Shown here piece by piece: positions 8,426-16,687 of a DNA stretch of 64,000 nt (position 1 is its first letter; every line of letters starts with the position of its first letter). Source of the DNA: Rhodobacter calidifons. GTDB lineage: Bacteria; Pseudomonadota; Alphaproteobacteria; Rhodobacterales; Rhodobacteraceae. The notes under the pieces were generated by a model. That model saw nothing but the letters and a program-made list of their open reading frames with translations. It had not been told where the DNA came from and searched no databases. The DNA lies in contig NZ_JAANHS010000013.1 of assembly GCF_011174775.1 (NCBI RefSeq), positions 1-64,000 on the forward strand, in the 5' to 3' direction. A program made the translations under genes and the position numbers.

Positions 8426-10332
8426 TTCTTCCCTCCCTCGCGCGCCGCGTCCCACAGGGCGCACAGCCGCGCATATCTCTCTACCATCACCGAGACCGCC
8501 GCCCCATCGGTGATCTCGCCCTTGAACCAGGCGCGCGCCGCGTCGGCAAAGATCGTGCGGCCCACGGCAAAGCCTTTCACCAGCGGTTGCCGCGCCGCAA
8601 GCCGGAACGAGGCGGCCAGGTCGGCCTCGGCGGCATCGAGGCCAAGGACCACGACGCCGCGCACATGGGGGTCGTTCCGTTCGATGGCGGCGCAGGCGTT
8701 CTCCCAGGCCTTCGCGGTTGCGAAAGGCTCCAGCTTCCACCAGTCGGGATAGATGCCCAGATCGTAGAACCGCTGGATCACCTGCGCGCTGGTCTCGTCC
8801 GTCACCGGGCCGACCTTCGAGGGGATGATCTCCAGAAGCAGCTCCAGCCGGTTGCGGCGCGCGGCATGGAACAGGCGACGGACGGTGTCCTCCTGCGCGG
8901 CCTTCATCTCGGCGCTGTCGTCGGGGTGATAGAAGCACAGCACCTTCACCACATGCTCCAGCGGCCATTCCTGAAGGCCGCCGAAATCCGGCCCAAGCTC
9001 GGGTTCCAGCGTCAGCGGGCGCGAGCCCGGCCATTCCACCGGCCGCCCGATCCACAGACCCGTGCCGGCAGCGCGATAGAGCGCCTCGCGCCCCAGACGG
9101 CTGTCGCAGAGGATGCCATGGCCCGGCTTGCCGTCCGCCACAGTCAGCGCGGCTTGCAGGCACAAGGCCTTGAACGCGCCGATCCTTTCCGGCGTCGCGC
9201 CCTCCATCTCCTCCAGCTGCATCCGGTGGTCGAAGGCGAAGACGCGCATCGTGGACCAGTCGCCATGCCGGTTCGTGGCCCAGTGGATCTGCTCCAGCGC
9301 CGCATCCTTGCGCAGGGCCTTTTCCACCACGCCGCGGCGCAGGAAGAACTGCAATTCCTCCCAGCTGGGATAGGCCGGGGTGCAGCCGTGGCGGCTGACC
9401 GCGAAGGCCCCGCAGGCATTGGCGTATGTCAGGGCGACCGGCCAGGGCTCGCCATCCAGCCAGCCTTTCAACAGGCCCGACATGAACCCGTCGCCTGCGC
9501 CCAGGACGTTGAAGACCTCGATCGGGAAACCGGGGCCGGTCTCGCCCGCGTCCAGACTGTCGGGGATCGCGCCGGTGAAGGCCACGGCCCCCATCGGCCC
9601 GCGCTTGCAGACCAGCGTCGCCTGCGACACCGCCCGCACCGCGCGCAGGGCCGCGATGGTGTCGGTCGTGCCGCCGGCGATGTGGAACTCTTCCTCGGTG
9701 CCGACGATCAGGTCGAACAGATGCAGCGTCGATTGCAGCTTGGCGGTGACGGCGGCGCTTTCGATGAACCGGCTTTCCCCGTCGCCATGCCCGGCCAGCC
9801 CCCAGAGGTTCGGGCGGTAGTCGATGTCCAGCGCCGTCTGCAACCCGTGCTTCCGCGCCAGCGTCAGCGCCTTCAGCACCGCCGCCTCGGTGCGCGGATG
9901 GCTGAGGTGCGTGCCGGTGGCCACGACCGACCGCGCCTCGGCGATGAAGCCTTCGTCGATGTCGTCCTCGCACAGCGCCATGTCGGCGCAGTTCTCCCGG
10001 TAGAAGATCAGCGGGAACTGCCTGTCGTCGCGGATGCCCAGCAGGACCAGCGCCGTCAGCCGTTCAGGGTCCGTCTTCACGCCCCGCACGTCCACGCCCT
10101 CGCGCGCCAGTTCCTCGCGGATGAACCGGCCCATGTGCTCATCGCCGACCCGGGTAATCAGTGCCGAACGCAAGCCCAGTCGCGCGGTCCCTGCCGCCAT
10201 GTTGGTAGGGGACCCGCCGATGTATTTCTGGAACGACCCCATGTCCTCCAGCCGCCCGCCCACCTGCGCGCCGTAAAGGTCCACCGAGGACCGGCCGATG
10301 GTGATGACGTCAAGGGTCTTGGACTGGGACAT
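8422..10332 (-). CDS. iolC: Bifunctional 5-dehydro-2-deoxygluconokinase / DUF2090 aldolase-like protein
   Basis: The 636-residue protein has two parts. Residues 1 to about 325 form a PfkB sugar kinase with an N-terminal GGSPTNMA motif and the ATP-site motif NVLGAGDGFMSGLLKG. Residues about 335-636 form a DUF2090 domain with a class I aldolase-like fold. IolC phosphorylates 2-deoxy-5-keto-gluconate. The DUF2090 half is thought to cleave the resulting phosphate, taking the place of a separate IolJ. This fusion is usual in alphaproteobacteria. The ATG has GGAG about nine bases upstream, and an operator lies 39 bases upstream. Confidence 0.93.
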   Translation of the reverse strand: MSQSKTLDVITIGRSSVDLYGAQVGGRLEDMGSFQKYIGGSPTNMAAGTARLGLRSALITRVGDEHMGRFIREELAREGVDVRGVKTDPERLTALVLLGIRDDRQFPLIFYRENCADMALCEDDIDEGFIAEARSVVATGTHLSHPRTEAAVLKALTLARKHGLQTALDIDYRPNLWGLAGHGDGESRFIESAAVTAKLQSTLHLFDLIVGTEEEFHIAGGTTDTIAALRAVRAVSQATLVCKRGPMGAVAFTGAIPDSLDAGETGPGFPIEVFNVLGAGDGFMSGLLKGWLDGEPWPVALTYANACGAFAVSRHGCTPAYPSWEELQFFLRRGVVEKALRKDAALEQIHWATNRHGDWSTMRVFAFDHRMQLEEMEGATPERIGAFKALCLQAALTVADGKPGHGILCDSRLGREALYRAAGTGLWIGRPVEWPGSRPLTLEPELGPDFGGLQEWPLEHVVKVLCFYHPDDSAEMKAAQEDTVRRLFHAARRNRLELLLEIIPSKVGPVTDETSAQVIQRFYDLGIYPDWWKLEPFATAKAWENACAAIERNDPHVRGVVVLGLDAAEADLAASFRLAARQPLVKGFAVGRTIFADAARAWFKGEITDGAAVSVMVERYARLCALWDAAREGGKK

Positions 10333-10370
10333 GACGGGCAGCTCCGGCGGGGGCCGAGTCGCCCCTGATG

Positions 10371-10388
10371 ATGGAATGTTTATTCCAT
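10371..10388. promoter_or_regulatory. IolR-type operator upstream of iolC
   Basis: ATGGAATGTTTATTCCAT is a perfect inverted repeat with seven-base arms and a four-base centre. It contains the pattern GGAA-N6-TTCC, reported as the recognition motif of the RpiR-family regulator IolR in Sinorhizobium meliloti. It lies 39 bases upstream of iolC in the gap after iolR. Confidence 0.75.
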
Positions 10389-10408
10389 TTCTCCGGGTCG
10401 GGAAAGCG

Positions 10409-11245
10409 CTAAGTGTCGCGCCGCGCGGCCACGGCGACGGCCAGCGACAGGGCCAGCGCGATGGTGGCGGACAGGGACCGGAAGGCGCCGAAGTCGATCT
10501 CGGTCACTGTCAGCACGATATCCGCGACCGGGGCAAGCCGCGTCGCGGGCGGATCTGTCAGCAGGACCACCGGCATCCCCGCCGCCCGCGCATCCGCGGC
10601 CAGGGCCAGCGTTTCCTCGGAATAGGGCGCGAAGGTGATCGCCAGCAGCGCATCGCCCGGCCGCAGCAGCGACCGCTGGCCCAGACCTGCGACTCCATCG
10701 TGCAACACCGCCGCAACGCCCAGCTTGTCGAAGACATAGCTCAGATAGCTTGCCACCGGAAACGACCGCCGGAAGCCTGCAAGATGGATCGTCCGCGCCC
10801 GCGCAAGCAGGTCAACCGCTTGAGTCAACGAAGTTTCATCCAGATCCCGCGCCAGAGCCTCCATCGACTGGCGCCCGGCCTCGACGAATTCGGCCACCAG
10901 GGTCGAGGCGTGGCCCGCCCCTCCCGCTTTCAGGTTGGCAAGCCGCGTCGCATAGTCCGGCATGCCGCGCGACAGGGCCTCGCGGAACAGGCGCTGCATC
11001 TCGGCATAGCCGGAAAACCCCATGATCTGGCAGAACCGCATCATTGCCGAAGGCGGCACCTCGGCCGCCTGGGCGACCTGTGCCACCGTGGACAGCGCGA
11101 TGCTGTCCAGATTGCGCGCGACATGATCGGCGCATTGCTGCAACCGGCGCGGCAACCGGCCGTTCAGCTCTCGCAGCCGGTCCCGGAACGCCGCGACCGT
11201 CCGGGGCGGGTCGCGCGGGACGATGGGGTGCAGGTCGGTCGGCAT
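10409..11245 (-). CDS. iolR: MurR/RpiR-family regulator of inositol catabolism
   Basis: The 278-residue protein has an N-terminal RpiR helix-turn-helix (ALSTVAQVAQAAEVPPSAMMRFCQIMGFSGYAEMQ). The C-terminal SIS sugar-isomerase domain (about 125-260) would bind a phosphorylated sugar intermediate. I start at 11245 (MPTDLH) because GAGAG lies just upstream and an operator lies 39 bases further out. The longer frame to 11335 would run through that operator. By position directly ahead of iolCDEB it is the pathway repressor, as in rhizobia. It is likely autoregulated through the operator at 11284-11299. Confidence 0.85.
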   Translation of the reverse strand: MPTDLHPIVPRDPPRTVAAFRDRLRELNGRLPRRLQQCADHVARNLDSIALSTVAQVAQAAEVPPSAMMRFCQIMGFSGYAEMQRLFREALSRGMPDYATRLANLKAGGAGHASTLVAEFVEAGRQSMEALARDLDETSLTQAVDLLARARTIHLAGFRRSFPVASYLSYVFDKLGVAAVLHDGVAGLGQRSLLRPGDALLAITFAPYSEETLALAADARAAGMPVVLLTDPPATRLAPVADIVLTVTEIDFGAFRSLSATIALALSLAVAVAARRDT

Positions 11246-11283
11246 GGCGGCTCTCGGTGGTGCGGCAGGGCCAACATAGCACA

Positions 11284-11299
11284 TGGAACGAACGTTCCA
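11284..11299. promoter_or_regulatory. IolR-type operator upstream of iolR
   Basis: TGGAACGAACGTTCCA is a seven-base inverted repeat around AA. It again contains GGAA-N6-TTCC, matching the site before iolC in pattern but not in the inner bases. It lies 39 bases upstream of the chosen iolR start. Confidence 0.75.
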
Positions 11300-11340
11300 A
11301 GCATCCATGTTGCGATCCGGCCCCTCCCGCCGCAAATGCA

Positions 11341-11371
11341 GAAGGCCCCGGTCGCCAGGACCGGGGCCTTC
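11341..11371 (-). terminator. Strong hairpin terminator after the LysM gene at 11400-12494
   Basis: Perfect 13-base arms GAAGGCCCCGGTC (11341-11353) and GACCGGGGCCTTC (11359-11371) enclose a five-base loop. On the minus strand the second arm ends CTTC and then TGCATTT, so the U-tract is weak. It separates the kinase/LysM cluster from the iol cluster. Confidence 0.7.
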
Positions 11372-11399
11372 GGATGCAGGCGGGAGGAACCCGACAGGT

Positions 11400-12494
11400 T
11401 TACTGGGTCATCTTGTTGTATTCCGCCAGCCCGGTGGCCAGGATGTCATACCATTCGCCGGATTCGCGCATCTCGGTGATGCCGCGGTTCAGCATGGCGA
11501 TATAGACCCGGCCGCGCGGATTGCTCTTCGAGGTCAGGAAGTGGTACGAGATGAAGGTGGCCAGGGCCGGGTTGGTCGCGATCTGGTCGGTCACACCAAG
11601 TTCCTTGAAGTTGGCCACCGAGGTTTCGGTCTCGATCGAATAGATGTCCACCTCGCCCTTCAGCAGCATGTTGGCGCAGTCGATCGGGTTCTTCGGCGCG
11701 ACATATTCCACGATGGGCGGAGTCAGGCCCTGCACTTCCAGGTCGCCCAGCGGCCAGGCCTCGGGACGGCAGATCCTGGCGCCGGCATATTCCGCGAAGG
11801 ACCGCGCATTGGCATATTTGCTGTCGGGCAGGGTGTTGAAGGTATAGGCGGCCTCGTAGATCGGCAGCGAGAAGTCGAACTCGGTGCACATCCGCGCCGA
11901 GAACTCGCCCAGCATGTCCAGCTTCGAACAATCCGGCGCTTCCCAGGCGATCGACACGTCGAAGGCGCCCGAGGGCAGCAGCACGTCGATATGCGACATC
12001 CAGTGATCGACATAGGCGACGGTATAGTCCCGGTCGTTGCCGCCGCGCTGCATCGCGGTGGCGGCCATGCGCACGAAGATGCCGCCGCCGGGCAAGGATT
12101 CGTCGGTGAAGGGCTTCCAGTTGTTCGAGGTGACGAACTTCAGCGGCGGCTCGTAGACGTTGGACTTCTTGGCGGTGGCCGCCTTCTTCTGCGTTTCCGA
12201 TTCGATGACTGCACTCAACTGCTGGTCGGGCGTCAGACGGCCGTCCTCGCAGGGCAGGATCAGTTGCAGCCCGGCCGGCAGGCTGTTCGGGTTCGCGGCC
12301 AGCGCGTCGCGGTTGGCGTTGAAGATCATCTGGTAGTCGAAGGTGCCGTAGGCGGCCTGGGCGATCGAGCCCAGCGTGTCGCCGACCTGAACGGTATAGG
12401 TGGTGCAGGCTTGCTGCGCCGAAGCGACGAAGGGCAACGCAATCATCGCAGCCGCGAGGATCGGAAGCCGGTGCAGTTGCGAAGTGGTCTTCAT
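11400..12494 (-). CDS. Secreted LysM plus family-3 solute-binding-like protein (paralog 1)
   Basis: The 364-residue protein has a Sec signal peptide (about 1-26, cleavage after ASA). A LysM domain (31-81) starts CTTYTVQVGDTLGSIAQAAYG and ends LPAGLQLILPC. The rest, from about 115, resembles periplasmic ABC-transporter binding proteins of family 3. I use the ATG at 12494 because GAGGAA lies eight bases upstream; the frame continues to 12584 without a better start. It shares LLPSGAFD, ICRPE, SNPR and ESGEWYDI with the gene at 12692-13801. No permease or ATPase is adjacent, so transport is unlikely. It may sense a ligand near peptidoglycan, but that is inference. Confidence 0.8.
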   Translation of the reverse strand: MKTTSQLHRLPILAAAMIALPFVASAQQACTTYTVQVGDTLGSIAQAAYGTFDYQMIFNANRDALAANPNSLPAGLQLILPCEDGRLTPDQQLSAVIESETQKKAATAKKSNVYEPPLKFVTSNNWKPFTDESLPGGGIFVRMAATAMQRGGNDRDYTVAYVDHWMSHIDVLLPSGAFDVSIAWEAPDCSKLDMLGEFSARMCTEFDFSLPIYEAAYTFNTLPDSKYANARSFAEYAGARICRPEAWPLGDLEVQGLTPPIVEYVAPKNPIDCANMLLKGEVDIYSIETETSVANFKELGVTDQIATNPALATFISYHFLTSKSNPRGRVYIAMLNRGITEMRESGEWYDILATGLAEYNKMTQ

Positions 12495-12691
12495 GGCAGG
12501 GTTCCTCATCGTGTCTCTAGGGGGCTGATACCGTGCTGCTACAGAAACAATACCAAATCTGTTGCAGCTTAGGATTGCAGACATGGCGCGAATAAGGCGA
12601 AGGCATGGTCAATTGGCGCAAGTGCGGAAACACCGGGGCGCGACCATCCGGGGGTGACGCTTTCGGCCTGGCGGGCTTCGGTCCGCATGGT

Positions 12692-13801
12692 CTATTCCGC
12701 CTGGCGCTGCTTGCTCAGCGCGGTGGAGACGATGTCGTACCATTCGCCGGATTCGTACATCTCGATCACCCCGGCATCCAGCTTGCCCAGCATGGCCACG
12801 GCGCGGGGGTTCGACTTGTGCGCGATCACATGCAGGCTGAGGATCGTCGAAAGATGCGGGTTCTGGCCGATGGTCGAGATCAGCCCCAGCTTCGCGATCG
12901 TGGCGTCGCCGACCTCGGAATCGACTGAAACCAGGTCCACCTCGCCCGCAGCCAGAGCGCGGAAACATTCCTTCACATTCTCGCCGCGCACCAGCGTCAC
13001 CGTGCTTGCGGTCAGGCCGGCGGCCTCCAGCACGCCCGCGGTAAAGCCCTCGGGCCGGCAGATCCGCTTGCGCTCGAACTCGGCATAGCTGGTGGCGCCC
13101 AGCAGGCCGCTGTCGCGGGTGGCGAAATAGGCATCGACGATCTCGTAGAACGGGCCGGAAAAGGCAAAGTCGTTGCAGCGCACCTGGTCGCCGGGCGACA
13201 GCATGCCGCTCTCGCAGTCGGGGCGGATCCAGGGAAAGCTCAGGTCATAGGCGCCCGAGGGCAGAAGCGCGTCGATATGCGCCTGCCAGTCCGAGACGAA
13301 GCTCAGGTTGTACGGGATGGCGGGGTCGGCGCGGAAGATCGCCATCTCGACCAGCTGGGTCATCATGCCGCCGCCCGGCAGGGACTTGTCGGCAAAGGGC
13401 GCGTAGCCGTTGCCGGTCACGAAGGCGATCGGCCGTTCGGCCGGGGCAGGGGCGGCGGGAAGGGTTTCGGGCGTCGCGCTGACCGGGATGACGCTTTCGG
13501 GCTGGGCCTCGAACGGGGCTTCGGCTGGGGCTGCGGCCGGGGCTTCGGCCGCCGTTTCGGCGCAGGGGATGACCAGCATGGCCCCGATCTCGATCAGATC
13601 GGCCTTGGCGCCGATCACCTTGATGTTGGCGTCATAGATCCGCCGGTAGAGATCGCTGTCGCCATAGGCCTTGTTGGCGATCCGGCGCAGGTTGTCACCG
13701 GGTTGCACCTTGTAGGTCGTGCAGGCCTCTTGCGCCTGCGCCGCGCCGCCGCAAAGCAGCAGGGCCGTGCCGCAAAGCAGAAGAATGCGCGAGACTTTCA
13801 T
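12692..13801 (-). CDS. Secreted LysM plus family-3 solute-binding-like protein (paralog 2)
   Basis: The 369-residue protein has a signal peptide at 1-23 (cleavage after AQA) and a LysM domain at 27-80 (CTTYKVQPGDNLRRIANKAYGDSD). An Ala/Glu/Pro linker (81-125) follows, then a solute-binding-like domain to the end. AAGGA lies just ahead of the chosen ATG at 13801; the frame runs upstream to 14155 but that part has unlike, Arg-rich composition. Paired with the paralog at 11400-12494, it lies 197 bases upstream of it on the same strand and downstream of the membrane kinase gene. Both share a Cys pair flanking the LysM domain, probably a disulfide. Confidence 0.8.
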   Translation of the reverse strand: MKVSRILLLCGTALLLCGGAAQAQEACTTYKVQPGDNLRRIANKAYGDSDLYRRIYDANIKVIGAKADLIEIGAMLVIPCAETAAEAPAAAPAEAPFEAQPESVIPVSATPETLPAAPAPAERPIAFVTGNGYAPFADKSLPGGGMMTQLVEMAIFRADPAIPYNLSFVSDWQAHIDALLPSGAYDLSFPWIRPDCESGMLSPGDQVRCNDFAFSGPFYEIVDAYFATRDSGLLGATSYAEFERKRICRPEGFTAGVLEAAGLTASTVTLVRGENVKECFRALAAGEVDLVSVDSEVGDATIAKLGLISTIGQNPHLSTILSLHVIAHKSNPRAVAMLGKLDAGVIEMYESGEWYDIVSTALSKQRQAE

Positions 13802-13896
13802 GTTCCTTGCTCCTTGTTCCGTCGGACCCTTCTGCGTCCGCGCGGCGATTGTCGTCCTGACCTGCATCGCTCCGGGGCATTCGTCAGCCATCGGCT

Positions 13897-14106
13897 TCAG
13901 CCCTGCCGACCGGCCGGACCTGCGCCGTCCCGGGCGGCGGCCTGCGCGCGACGGGCCGCCTGGCCAAGCGCCAGCACCAGCGGGTCCAGCGACGGCGGTC
14001 GCGACTCGCTCCTGGCGCCAGGGCGGGCGGGGGCAAGACGCTCGGCCGCCTGCTGCGGGGCAGAGCCGGCCGAATGGGGCATCGGTTGGCCGCCTGCCAT
14101 GGTCAT
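13897..14106 (-). CDS. Small Ala/Pro/Arg-rich ORF coupled to the kinase gene (uncertain)
   Basis: A 69-codon frame starts at an ATG overlapping the kinase stop (ATGA), with GAGG five bases ahead. The product is rich in Ala, Pro, Arg and Gly with a helical, Arg/Ala-rich middle. No domain or membrane segment is visible. It occupies most of the otherwise 301-base gap between the kinase gene and the LysM paralog at 12692. The start overlap supports it; the low-complexity composition is a reason for doubt. Confidence 0.35.
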   Translation of the reverse strand: MTMAGGQPMPHSAGSAPQQAAERLAPARPGARSESRPPSLDPLVLALGQAARRAQAAARDGAGPAGRQG

Positions 14107-16364
14107 GGAGCCTCGGCTGCCGCCAGCTGCAGGGTGGCCGCGTCCACCTTGCCATTGCGGATGATCGAGAATTCGGTCTGCATCGCCCCGCGCGCCACCA
14201 GGTCGCGCAGGATGGTTTCTAGCGCATCCGGCGTGCTGAGCGGGATGCCGGTGGTCTTGTCCCGGAACAGGATGTCGCCCTGGCGCAGCGTGGTAAGCTG
14301 GGGCCGGGTGACGCCGGTGACTGTGGTGGTCCAGGCGCCGTCGATCACGGCGGTGCGGACGCTGACACCGTTCACCAGACCGACAAGGCGCACGGCGCCG
14401 ACGGTCAGCAGGCCGGTCTGCCGTTTCAGGTCCGACCCGGCATATTCCACCACAAGCCGCGCCTTGCCGTCCGGATCGACCTGCATCGCATTCAGGATGG
14501 CCGCGGTCAGCGCAGTGCCGGTCGGGGTCGGCGTTCCGTTCACGCCGTAGATGAGCAGGCCGCGTTGCAGCCAGTTGCCGACCTCGGCCAGATTGGCGTC
14601 TGGAGACACGCGCAGCACGACGGGGGTCGGCTTGCCGCCCATGATCCGGTCATCGGCGGTGAAGGGAAGTTCGGCGTCCCAGGCCGCAAAGGCGATCTGA
14701 TTCGCGGCAGGAGTGCCTTTGACTTCAACCGCGGGCGCGGCGGCAGGCTCGGCCGCCGGCTCGGGCGCGGCGGCGGCGGTTTCGGTGACAGCCGGTTCGG
14801 TTGCGATGGCTTCTGCCGTGGCGGTTCCGACGGCCGCTTCTGGGGCGGCTTCCGCGGCGGGTTCCGCCGTCGCCGCAGCCGTTTCCGCCGCGGGGGCCGG
14901 ATCGGACGCAACCTGCGCCGCCTCGGCCACGGTCGAGGATTCGGGCGCTGGTGCCGGCTCGATCGCCGGTGCCGCCGATGTCGTCAGGCCAGGCGCGCTG
15001 ACGGTCGCTGCGGCGGTCTCCACCGCTGGCGCGACTGCGGTTTCTGTCGCAGGTTCCGATGCCGTCGCCGTGGCAGTATCGGGGGCGGTACCGCGGGTCG
15101 GGGTGCCTGCAGTGCTGCCTTGCACGACAGCCGCGGTGCCGGTTGCCGCACCGGCCTCGCGGGCTGCACCCGGGGCCTGCGGGCCGCCCCCGAGGAAGGC
15201 ATAGACCCCACCTGCCAGGGCCACGACGAGAACCCCGCCGGCCAGCATGGGCAGCGGGCTTTTTCGGGCGGGCGCGACCGCCGCCGGCGCCGCGGAGGCG
15301 GCTGGCTGCGGCTGCGAGACCGGCCGCGCGGGCGCGACCGGCTGGGCCGCGACCTGCGCTTCCTCGCGCTGGAAGTCATTGACCAGGCGATGCACCGCGT
15401 CCTCGGTGCCCGGCTCGGGTTCGGCCGCCGCCGGCTGCCTGCTGAACATCGCCAGCCAGGCGTCGGCCGTCTGCAACCGCTGCTTCGGCAGCGTGCACAG
15501 GGCGCGGTCGATCGCCTCGAGGAAGCCGGCGGGATAGCCCGGGAAGCGGCCGGCCAGCGGGGTGTAGGGATCGGGCCGGTCCTCGGCCAGCGCCCCCAGC
15601 CGGGCCTGCCCGTTGACCGGGGCCTCGCCGGAAATCAGGTGGTAGAGCGTGGCCCCCAGCGCGTAGAGGTCGCTCCACGGTCCCTGTTCGGACCCGGCGA
15701 TGTAGAATTCCTGCGGGCTGTAGCCATCCTTCACCACCCGCAGCGCCGACATGGCGCGATTGGTCTGGCTGGCCTTCTCGCGCGCGGCGCCGAAGTCGAT
15801 CAGGATCGGCTCGCCCTTCTTGTCGATCAGCACGTTGTCGGGCGAGATGTCGCGGTGCAGCATGTCATTCTGGTGGATGAAGCCCACCGCCTTGAGCAGC
15901 TTTTCGGTCAGCACCACGATCTCGGCCGGTGTGGGGCGCTTGCCTTCGCCGTCGATGATCTGTTGCAGGTCCAGCCCGTCGATGTAGTCCAGCGCCATGT
16001 AGGCGGTGCCGTTGTCCTCGAACACCTGGTGGACCGAGACGATGTTGGGATGCACGATCTTGGCCAGGCTGCGCGCCTCGCGCACGAAAAGCTGGACGAT
16101 CGCCCGCAGTTCTGCCGTATGTGCCCGCGACCGGGCCGCGACCATGACCTTCGACCGGCGGCAGACCGAAGAGGGGAAACACTCCTTGATCACCACATCG
16201 CGGTCCAGGCTGTCCTTGGCCAGATAGGTGATGCCGAAACCGCCCGAGTTGATGTATCGGGTGATCGTGTACTGACCCTTCAGCAGCTTGGCCCCTGGCT
16301 GCAGTTCGTCGATCAGGTCATCGACCTCATCGCTCGCGGGTTCTGCCGCCGTTTGCTGCGCCAT
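14103..16364 (-). CDS. Transmembrane serine/threonine protein kinase with PDZ-like periplasmic tail
   Basis: The 753-residue protein has a Hanks-type kinase domain at about 30-305. It shows the glycine loop SGGFGI (40-45), Lys60, HRDISPDN (170-177) and DFG (190-192); the catalytic Asp172 and Asn177 are present, so it should be active. One membrane helix lies at about 371-390. A long Ala/Pro/Thr/Glu linker (395-550) follows, then a C-terminal domain (555-753) with two segments resembling PDZ repeats (about 590-650 and 670-750). The kinase would be cytoplasmic and the tail periplasmic. It heads a minus-strand cluster with the two secreted LysM proteins, suggesting an envelope-sensing system. 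PDZ assignment is by eye and moderate. Confidence 0.88.
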   Translation of the reverse strand: MAQQTAAEPASDEVDDLIDELQPGAKLLKGQYTITRYINSGGFGITYLAKDSLDRDVVIKECFPSSVCRRSKVMVAARSRAHTAELRAIVQLFVREARSLAKIVHPNIVSVHQVFEDNGTAYMALDYIDGLDLQQIIDGEGKRPTPAEIVVLTEKLLKAVGFIHQNDMLHRDISPDNVLIDKKGEPILIDFGAAREKASQTNRAMSALRVVKDGYSPQEFYIAGSEQGPWSDLYALGATLYHLISGEAPVNGQARLGALAEDRPDPYTPLAGRFPGYPAGFLEAIDRALCTLPKQRLQTADAWLAMFSRQPAAAEPEPGTEDAVHRLVNDFQREEAQVAAQPVAPARPVSQPQPAASAAPAAVAPARKSPLPMLAGGVLVVALAGGVYAFLGGGPQAPGAAREAGAATGTAAVVQGSTAGTPTRGTAPDTATATASEPATETAVAPAVETAAATVSAPGLTTSAAPAIEPAPAPESSTVAEAAQVASDPAPAAETAAATAEPAAEAAPEAAVGTATAEAIATEPAVTETAAAAPEPAAEPAAAPAVEVKGTPAANQIAFAAWDAELPFTADDRIMGGKPTPVVLRVSPDANLAEVGNWLQRGLLIYGVNGTPTPTGTALTAAILNAMQVDPDGKARLVVEYAGSDLKRQTGLLTVGAVRLVGLVNGVSVRTAVIDGAWTTTVTGVTRPQLTTLRQGDILFRDKTTGIPLSTPDALETILRDLVARGAMQTEFSIIRNGKVDAATLQLAAAEAP

Positions 16365-16687
16365 CTCGCATTTCCTTCTGCCACGGGTGCCTGATTTCCG
16401 GCGCCTTGGACCTCCTGGATGCTATGTCCCTATCGACAGACCCCGGCGCACGAACAATCGTCCACACAAACGCACCAATTCACTTCAACCGTCATGGTTG
16501 TGGATGACGGCGAAAATGGGGCGATCCAGAGGAGTTTTGAAGGATGGGGATACTCAACCTTTGCGAGAAGGGTGTCCACGCGACCCGTGCCGCGGGCAAT
16601 GCCGGCCTGCTATCGGCCCTGTTGTTTCGCAACGGGAACGAATTTTGCGCGGCGCCTCTGATGGGGCGGCGCGCGCCGCCCGCCGGC
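16365..16687. other. Intergenic region between kinase gene and codA
   Basis: This 323-base stretch holds no supported gene. It contains the presumed kinase promoter, which I could not pin down, and a small nested inverted repeat at 16489-16510 (CCGTCAT/ATGACGG). At 16664-16681 is a perfect GC palindrome whose half-site is GGGCGGCGC. The palindrome lies just past the codA stop and may end that transcript, though no T-run follows. Confidence 0.6.

Noticed and set aside
6563-8752. 729-codon plus-strand frame
   Set aside because: It runs against iolD and the end of iolC, whose motifs are clear; composition is shadow-like.
14565-16394. 609-codon plus-strand frame
   Set aside because: It is antisense to the Ser/Thr kinase gene, Gly/Arg-rich, with no motif; a GC-rich shadow frame.
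16419-16661. 80-codon frame between kinase gene and codA
   Set aside because: No ribosome site, domain or coupling; overlaps an inverted repeat.
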